Positions 7,108-12,865 of a stretch of DNA of 12,865 nt are shown here, in pieces. Under the pieces are notes generated by a model. That model saw only the letters and a list, made by a program, of their open reading frames with translations. It had not been told where the DNA came from and ran no database searches. The stretch is taken from assembly GCA_900155495.1 (NCBI GenBank), contig FTLJ01000463.1, positions 1 through 12,865 of the forward strand, written 5' to 3'. Within the stretch, counting starts at the first letter, position 1. Each line of letters opens with the position of its first letter. The stretch is from Porogramme epimiltina (taxonomy: Eukaryota > Basidiomycota > Agaricomycetes > Polyporales > Polyporaceae). The translations under genes were made by a program, and so were the position numbers.

Positions 7108-7858
7108 TAAGCTCATTGTTCCATTATTTAACCTTAGTCCACTTACGCTGCGCATAGCCTTGCTGCCCCTCCTCAGGAAGCGGTGAAAGATCCAACCGTC
7201 CGCGCCATCTCACCGTCACAAGCGCAATCATAATACAGATCACACGCGAAACACAACAGTAGTTTGATCAGCTCTTACCGGGTGCAAATTGACCTAAGTG
7301 ATGGAAATTCGAGGGGTGGGGGCCGGAGAATGGAGACGGTGCGGTGAGGCGTGTGCTCGAGAGCAATACCAGAGTCTAGTTTTAGCAGTCGCTCGCAGGG
7401 AGAGGTTTGGCGGGCATGGCGGACAGGACGTCTTTTCCTATGATCACTGATACCTTCTCCTTGGCTTCTTCGGACTCGACTGCTTCGATGTGCAATGCAA
7501 CATACACTTGGGATAATCAGTATTTAGCTAGAGATAACACAACTCTGAACAAAGCTATCAACTAATGTGACGGAAGAATGGATCACGATATGGCTTGGGC
7601 TCCGATGTCTTCAACAAGACCACCAGAAACACTCCAGTGGACACTCCGTTTATGGTCGTTGATGCCAGCGGTGTGGCACTGCTGAGTATTCATGCTCCCC
7701 GAACTGATAAATGATTGGAGAACAACGCTGTAGGTAATACATGCGACGACATTGACGTGTGCCTCTCTGCTAGTGAACCATTCTCCTGCTACCCTACTAC
7801 TACAATGAGTCAACTGCATCAACGACATCCTCTCTGCACAATGGAAGCAATGCACGCA
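7108..7858. other. gap between F-box gene 2 and phosphorylase relic 2
   Basis: No gene is supported. The stretch matches 2150-3006 in scattered blocks (for example CTCGAGAGCAATACCAGAGT and CTTCTCCTTGGCTTCTTCGG). On the - strand, about 7410-7505 reads SEEAKEKVSVIIGKDVLSAM then PAKPLPASDC and a stop, which looks like a protein C-terminus but is not kept in frame in the other units. The - strand frame at 7583-7855 partly aligns with 2768-2995 and has no recognised family. Confidence 0.45.
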
Positions 7859-8150
7859 CCGTTGTAGTTCTGTAGATCGAACCCGCGGCCTGACTTGTTC
7901 TCATACAGCCGGAGGTTGCTCGTGTCCTTCGTCGCGTACCCAGGTATCAACACATAGTACGCCATTATTAGCGCCTTCTGCACGTCCTGCCACAGCGCTC
8001 GCCCACCCCCGAGCTGCTCCGAGTGGCTGCAGAAGCAAGCATAGTTCGTAACGTCAGAGAAGAGGGAGCTTCTACAAGTTATCGTGCTCAGTCTACCAAT
8101 CCGGAACGTCAAGCTCGGAGCCGTCCGGGACGATGAGCTGCTGGTCGATG

Positions 8151-8212
8151 CTTGCGCGCGCGTCAGCATCGGCGTCCCTTGCAGTGCAAGTTCAAAGGTC
8201 GAATCGGCGCAC
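8151..8212 (-). other. retained intron in relic 2
   Basis: The intron starts GTGCGC at 8212, ends GCAAG at 8151 and has a GCTGACG branch-like site close to the acceptor. It splits the Gly codon of KYG, phase 1, exactly as in relics 1 and 3. Confidence 0.75.
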
Positions 8213-8510
8213 CGTACTTGTAGCACAGCTCGCAGCTTCACACAGGGACCTCTTGGGACGCGCCCTAGTCAGGGCAGCACGCCGTGAGACGGCCGATGCC
8301 GCCGCGATCGAGCCCTGCGTTGTGCTCCTCCCTAAGGAGGTCCTCGAGCGAGAAGCTGAGCTTGCCCGTCGCCTCCATGTACTGCGACTTGGCGGGGGGT
8401 TTGGGGGACGTGTTGTCGAGGGTGCGGCCCATGAGGAACTCGAGCGAGAGGCGGCATGTGGGCTTCGGGGCCTTGGGCGAGCAGTGTAATCGCGTCTCAT
8501 TTTAGTTCAC

Positions 8511-8577
8511 CTATCAGCAGAGCGGGCGGGCGGGTCGGCTCAAAGGAAAACGTGTTGCGTAGGGACAGGAGACGTAC
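8511..8577 (-). other. second retained intron in relic 2
   Basis: GTACGT (8577) to GATAG (8511), 67 nt and phase 0, separates the SVRDALL exon from the VNWNET exon. Relic 1 has the equivalent at 3701-3790, where the donor has decayed to GTCAAC and the gap has grown to 90 nt. Confidence 0.7.
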
Positions 8578-8715
8578 GAGGAGGGCGTCGCGCACGGAGA
8601 GCGCGAAAGCCTGATGCGCGCCGAGGTTGTGGAGGTTGTAGTCGGGCGTCCTGGCCATGGCGGGCGAGCGAGTTGTAGACGTCGTCCATCACGGACTTGG
8701 TGATCGCGGACACAT

Positions 8716-9750
8716 CTGACGGGCGCACGGGGCGCGTGAGGGAGAAGGGGAGAAGAAGGCGCGTTAGCACAGGCGACGGGCCTAGGGGCAGGTGGCAGCG
8801 CGCGGGAGTACCAGCCCTCCAGGGCCCGGATGCGGGCTCTGGACGCGGCAGGCTGGAAGGACACGATGCCCACGCACATCCTCTTGGAAAACGCGCTCAT
8901 CGGTCGCATACTCATAGACTCGTCCGTCGCGACATGCCCCCGGGAGGCGGGAGCCAGCGCAGGAACTGTCGCCCACCCACGCCCTGCCACACGGTATAAC
9001 TCAAAGTGCGCAAAAACGCTCACCAGGAGCCATGGCGGGAACGCCCTCGGCGGCGCATCCTACGCGCATGGTACGGCAGAAACCCATTAGATCATATCGC
9101 ATGTTCCAGGACATAGCGCTGTGCTGCGACAGATGGGTGTGCGGACGACGGCGCGCGGGCTGACAATGTTGGTCATTTCGGCACGCGTTCGCGAAAACGA
9201 GGAGACAAGCTAGCTGGCAAGGGTAGGAGAGGGCTCGTGCGGCGCGCACGAGAGGGAAGGGCGGGGTGCCTGCCGTCGTGACGCTTTCCACTTAGCGCCG
9301 GTGGGAGAGGAGGGTCAGGGCGGTCGGCACGTGGATCCGTGAGAAAGTGATGACCTCATACGTCCGCGCGTCACCCCTTCAAGAGCGTCTCTCAGACTCG
9401 ATCTCCCCGCACAGTGCACACGCCGGCGCCACCCTTCGACGCTGCACGCCCCGGTCTAGAACGTCAACTGCCAAAAAGCTCCTCACCCCACAAGAACAGG
9501 CCCCTCGAAGAGAGCTCGCAAGACGCCGGCGGGTTCTAGCACGCCAAATCTAGTGTCCACGCTTGCGTGCGTTGGAGCGGCACCAGAGCTGGCATCCACA
9601 GCCCCGGCCCCTCTCCCGTCTGCCCGGCAGACGTCCCCCTCGGCTGCTATGCCCGGCTCGTGCTTCTTTCTCCTCTCGTCCTGTCCACTCCAGCCTTCGC
9701 AGATAGGATTTTTATCGAATTGTCGTTGTATCCGCCGATGTTTTCGAGGT
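8716..9750. other. 5' flank of phosphorylase relic 2
   Basis: A CGCCCGTCAG acceptor lies directly before the relic exon at 8715, so at least one upstream exon once existed. I could not identify it. Overlapping GC-rich frames cover both strands, and none is preferred. The end of the stretch (about 9340-9600) aligns with 4690-4890. A - strand frame at about 9486-9595 (GAAPTHASVDTRFGV) is shared with unit 1. Confidence 0.4.
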
Positions 9751-9924
9751 ATTGCGGCCTTTCTCATATACATAAACCCGCATCACACTCTGGCCGCGTT
9801 CGTACTCCTTCCCCGTCCCACTCACGCACCATGTATGTGCTAGTCAGTCTGTAGTCAAGGAATGCACTCCCATATTGGTGTATGCTCGTGCACACCTGCG
9901 CGCTACCTATCGATCAGAATCACT

Positions 9925-9954
9925 CGGCGTCCTAGGGAACCTAATATGCCCGTG
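9925..9954 (+). promoter_or_regulatory. conserved upstream block, unit 3
   Basis: This is the copy of the blocks at 341-370 and 5225-5254, with an intact AACCTAATATGCCC core, 385 nt before the F-box ATG. Confidence 0.35.
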
Positions 9955-10090
9955 GGACTGCTCCTCGTGGGTGCCTGTCCACCTTCTTGAACGCGACTTG
10001 CCCTCTTCCATTCCCTTGAGGCCCCTGTCGCTCTTTCAGTTTCCATCCCATCATCCGTTCTAAGACTGGTAAGTGCACACAATCGCCTCG

Positions 10091-10095
10091 ATTGG
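10091..10095 (-). promoter_or_regulatory. inverted CCAAT box, unit 3
   Basis: ATTGG lies in the context CCTCGATTGGTCAAC, 215 nt upstream of the F-box start and aligned with the boxes of units 1 and 2. Confidence 0.33.
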
Positions 10096-10309
10096 TCAAC
10101 TCTACCATGATAGACACTAGTTGTGTTGTAATTGGCCATATTGCAAAACCTAACTCAAACTTCCTCGTCCCACAGACATCATATCAGTCGCGAGCACACC
10201 CAGTATCCTGCCACTGGTAGCATTCGACTATGGACCTGATTGCAGCGATCACTGATGCGATATCTACAGACCGGGGAGGAGGATACACAATAGATCCCCC
10301 TACTGACCG

Positions 10310-11730
10310 ATGGCCGACGTCGATGACCCAAACAAGGTGTGTGTACTCACCCCATCTGATCAGCTCATGTCTACCATAAATGCTGACCACCCCCCAGACA
10401 GTCCCACAATCCTTCCCAAAGGAAATTACCGACATCATCATCTCTTTCGTCCACACTGGGTATCTCGATGGGTACAAGCCGCTGTGCAATTGCGCACTTG
10501 TCTGTCGTGACTGGCTACCCGCCAGTCGTCACTATCTCCTCATGGATGTCTGGCTTCACTCGGACCAACAATACAACCTATTCGTCTCCAATGTCGTTCG
10601 ATCCCCGTCTGTGTCTCCCTGGCTTCCATCCACCCGTCGAATCACCCTTTCTCCCTCATTCCCTGGCAAGACATCAGCAGATGGCAGGGCTATGTGTATT
10701 GCGCCAAGGCTTTTTATGCGGGAACTCAGTGGTAGATTCCCCAACTTGGAAGAGCTCGAGCTTATTGATCTGAACTGGGATACGAGGGAGAGCTCCATCC
10801 CACCTCGCATGTTTATCCTCTTCAGCGCGTTCGCTTCCGTTCGGACCCTTTTGCTCGCGAACATCCGTTTTCCGTCATCTGGCACGATGCGCTGCACCAT
10901 CACTGCCTTACCCTCCTTAACGGACCTCAGGATGGACAATATCAAGTGGCCAATTTCACGCAGCGTTGGACTACTTCGCAGTGCGCGAAAGTCCCAGTTT
11001 CTGGGGAGAGTCCGTCGGTTTCAACTTTATGGACTGGACTCTGCCTTGGAGGAGGAAATGGTCGAATGGCTCCCATTTACCGCATTGGGAACCTCTCTTG
11101 TCGCCCTCCAGATAGAGTCAACGATGCTCATAAAAGGTACTGCACTCTGGGAGCATGCTGGATCGTCCATCACTCAACTTGCCACGACCTTTGGCGAGGA
11201 GGGAGGGGCGCCCCAGGGAGATAGTACGTTACTTCAATATGCGATCCTGAGCCGAGTGGACTAAATTCAATAACAATTTGTACGTAGAGTTCGTTGGGTG
11301 CCTTCACTACTTCACACACCTTCAGTATCTACACCTTGAAGTATATCATGAAATCGGAATAATTAACGCTTGGGAGTTCATAGCAACCTTCCTTTCAACT
11401 GCATCGCTAACCCAGAACCTCAAGGATCTATCTGTGTCTATCGAATGGTCCACCATGTGGTTTAAAGAGAGCATCGACTTAGCCAACGGATGCGAGTTCG
11501 TGCTTAGGAATGTAAAGGCCCTAGAATCGATCCTCGACAATTCCTTCAAAGACCTCCTTACGTTGGACCTGAAATTGGACCTGCATTGGCCAATAGGGTT
11601 TCGTGACAAAAAAGACCAAATCCGTACCCAATTCTCTCAGTCGGCCGTTGAAGACGCGGTGCGGAAGAAGCTCTCTAAACTCTCGCGGAAGGCTAGCGTT
11701 AGCGTGTCCGCAGTAGAGCATGAGTTTTAG
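10310..11730 (+). CDS. F-box/LRR-like protein, copy 3
   Basis: This gene encodes 431 aa. Exons are 10310-10336 (27 nt, MADVDDPNK), 10398-11223 and 11288-11730. Intron 1 (61 nt) is GTGTGT...CTGACCACCCCCCAG; intron 2 (64 nt, phase 1) is GTACGT...TAG. An in-frame TGA at 10304-10306 fixes the upstream limit of the frame, and the ATG has the same CGATGG context as its paralogs. The F-box spans about residues 13-60: SFPKEITDIIISFV, then CALVCRDWLPASRHYLL. It has the shortest linker between the two halves (HTGYLDGYKPL). Leucine-rich-like strands include LEELELIDLNW, VRTLLLANIRF and LKDLSVSIEW; the tail is VRKKLSKLSRK. It is the most divergent of the three, notably around residues 103-125 and after intron 2. 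The expected role is binding Skp1 and presenting an unknown target for ubiquitination. No lesion was seen. Confidence 0.88.
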
Positions 11731-12277
11731 TAAGCTCGTTATTGCATCAATTTTACCTCACTCTGATTATACTGTGCACCATAGCCCTCCCAGCTGGTCC
11801 CCTGCTCCCCAAGAGCCAGAGGAATATTTGACTGTCCACTCTGTCTCGCAGTCACAAGCATCGTCGTAAACAGTTCACACGCGAGAACACAACAGTAGCT
11901 TGACCGGCTCCTACGGGGTGCGAATCGACCCATGTCATAGAAATTCAAGGGGCGGGGCCGGAGGATCGAGACGGTGCGGTGAGCAATGTGCTCCAGAGCA
12001 ATACCTAAGGATAGTTTTGGCAATCTCTGTAGCTTCTTCGGATTGTATCACTCTAATATACGATAAGATATCCATTGGATGAGATGTCGACAACACGTCG
12101 GTGAACAGAGCTATCAACTAGCATGACGGAAGGGGTTACAATACAGGTACTTAGTAGATGCTGGGTCGCCAAAACGACTTGGGCATGATGCGACCCCCTT
12201 GCGTTCAACCAGACCGCGAGACACCAAGTCAACCGCGTCAGCGCCCTCTGCTCTGCACAACCTAAGCGGCGCATGTA
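11731..12277. other. gap between F-box gene 3 and phosphorylase relic 3
   Basis: No gene is supported. The first half aligns with the F-box 3' flanks of the other units (TAAGCTCGTT directly after the stop). The second half, around 12150-12240, aligns with about 2610-2710 of unit 1 (GACTTGGGCATG) and then jumps to the relic, which shows an internal deletion relative to units 1 and 2. From 12278 leftward lies the relic's last intron, starting GTACAT, with GCTGACG and GTTGACT near its end. Confidence 0.45.
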
Positions 12278-12278
12278 C

Positions 12279-12865
12279 CGTTGAAGTTCTACAACTCGAG
12301 CCCACGCTTCGGCTTTCTCTCCCACAACCGGAGGTCGTTCGTGTTCTTCGTCGCGTACCCAGGGATCATGACGTCATACGCCATCGCGAGCACCTCCTGC
12401 CTACCCTTGCACAGCACGCGCGCGTCCTCGACTCAGCAGCTCCGCGCAGTTGTGGAAGCGCACCTGACACTCAAAGTCCGAGCGGGGCTGCTCTAACGGG
12501 TGGTCGTGATTGAGCTACGGGTCGGGCATCTCAGAGCTGCGAGTCGTCGGGGAGATGGGCTGCTGGAAGACGCCTGCACGCGCGCGGCAGTCGCCTCGTG
12601 CGCGCGGAGAGGGACGAGGGAGACGCGGCGCACCGTACTTGTATCGCGGCCCGTAGCCCCACACGCGCAGCTTATGGGACGCGCTCGGGTCAAAGTAGCA
12701 CGTCGCGAAGCGGCCCAGCCAGTTGTCGCTAAGGCGCGCGTCGCGCTCTTGCCCGAGGAGATCTTCGAGCGCGAAGCCCACCATGCGCATCGCATCCTTG
12801 TGCTAGGGCTTGAGCACGAGGTTAAGAAAGGCATTGTCAAGAGTGAGGTCCATGAGGGGCTGGGG
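12279..12865 (-). pseudogene. glycogen phosphorylase N-terminal fragment, relic 3 (partial in window)
   Basis: This third GT35 phosphorylase fragment begins beyond the right edge. Reading down from 12865: LTLDNAFLNLVLKP (family: RTLDNALLNL), a stop at 12803-12805, then GFALEDLLGQERDARL, NWLGRFATCYFDPSAS and LRVWGYGPRYKYG, the longest open stretch of any of the three relics. An intron at 12574-12633 follows, then VFQQPIS, a small frameshift, a stop in the DPW motif, VRF, EVLAMAYDVMIPGYATKNT and KPKRGLELQNFN with a stop at 12289-12291. It ends at a GTACAT donor (12278), the same codon as relics 1 and 2. The upstream exon (DVSAITKS) would lie outside the window. This is a broken passenger copy without catalytic residues. 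Confidence 0.9.
12574..12633 (-). other. retained intron in relic 3
   Basis: The 60-nt phase-1 intron starts GTGCGC (12633), ends GTGCAG (12574) and splits the Gly codon of KYG. The surrounding exons read cleanly as RYKYG and VFQQP, which makes this the best evidence for this splice site in all three relics. Confidence 0.8.

Larger units (their letters stand above)
7860..8715 (-). pseudogene. glycogen phosphorylase N-terminal fragment, relic 2
   Basis: This is the second broken GT35 phosphorylase fragment. Reading down from 8715: DVSAITKSVMDDVYNSLAR, a frameshift, then YNLHNLGAHQAFALSVRDAL; an intron 8511-8577 (67 nt, GTACGT...TAG); VN*NETRLH, where the stop at 8502-8504 replaces Trp; LSLEFLMGRTLDN (about 8412-8450), the clearest family match in the window; SFSLEDLLREEHNAGL; GGIGRLTAC; CYKYG; an intron 8151-8212 (62 nt); QQLIVPDGSELDVPDW with a stop at 8094-8096; a second stop at 8072-8074; then, after frame changes, IPGYATKDTSNLRLYENKS and GRGFDLQNYN. 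It ends at a GTGCGT donor (7859). Coverage is the same N-terminal quarter as relic 1, and the PLP-binding half is absent. The gene is non-functional. It lies about 750 nt from the end of F-box gene 2, tail to tail. Confidence 0.92.
5071..9750 (+). repeat. tandem unit 2 (F-box gene plus phosphorylase relic)
   Basis: This is the second direct copy of the unit, in the same order and orientation as unit 1. The distance from its F-box start codon to that of unit 3 is 4652 nt. It is the only unit whose two junctions both lie inside the window. The F-box exons are closest to those of unit 1, while the intergenic parts differ by many substitutions and small indels. The boundaries are approximate, taken from the left end of similarity to unit 1. 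Confidence 0.85.
9751..10309 (+). other. 5' region of F-box gene 3
   Basis: No gene is supported. Shared elements are TTGGTGTATGCT (9875-9886), the 30-nt block (9925-9954), a donor-like CTG|GTAAGT (GT at 10069), an inverted CCAAT box (10091-10095) and an acceptor-like TATCTACAG ending at 10269. A short frame runs from ATG 10107 to 10220 (37 codons plus stop). An in-frame TGA at 10304-10306 directly precedes the F-box start. Confidence 0.5.
9751..12865 (+). repeat. tandem unit 3, cut by the window edge
   Basis: This is the third direct copy, with the same order of elements as units 1 and 2. Its F-box gene is complete, but its phosphorylase relic runs off the right edge. The interval between F-box stop and relic is only about 550 nt, against about 910 in unit 1 and 750 in unit 2, because a piece matching about 2700-3000 of unit 1 is missing. 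Further copies to the right cannot be excluded. Confidence 0.82.

Noticed and set aside
1..12865. tRNA or rRNA genes, CRISPR arrays, transposon terminal repeats
   Set aside because: Looked for by eye on both strands and none was recognised. A short or degenerate element could have been missed.

Overview
The window looks like nuclear DNA of a filamentous basidiomycete, probably an agaricomycete of the polypore kind. The grounds are short introns of about 53-67 nt with GTRNGT-like donors and CTGAY branch sites, moderately high GC, and a characteristic agaricomycete F-box family (LPxEITDIIISFL...CALVCRxWLPASR). The taxonomic placement is inference. No tRNA, rRNA, CRISPR array or transposon ends were seen.

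The window is built from three diverged head-to-tail copies of one unit of about 4.7-4.9 kb. Unit 1 runs from about 190 to 5070, unit 2 from about 5071 to 9750, and unit 3 from about 9751 past the right edge. Each unit contains, in order: a noncoding 5' region with small conserved blocks; an intact three-exon F-box/leucine-rich-type gene on the + strand (exon starts 745, 5658, 10310; predicted 425, 440 and 431 aa); a gene-less stretch of 0.5-0.9 kb; and, on the - strand, a decayed N-terminal fragment of a glycogen phosphorylase gene (core 3064-3903, 7860-8715, 12279 to the edge), followed in units 1 and 2 by its unassigned, GC-rich 5' flank. Bases 1 to about 190 show no similarity to the other units and are probably the left flank of the array.

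The F-box genes keep open frames, the same splice sites and the same C-terminal tail. They probably encode substrate adaptors of SCF-type ubiquitin ligases whose recognition surfaces have diverged. The phosphorylase fragments are dead: frameshifts, several stops, loss of the C-terminal catalytic half. They keep recognisable introns, so they arose by genomic duplication and not retroposition. Units 1 and 2 share a stop at one tryptophan codon, and all three fragments end at the same intron donor. The phosphorylase was therefore probably already broken when the unit was amplified, carried along as a passenger of an expanding F-box locus. I see no evidence that the two gene types work together in one pathway.
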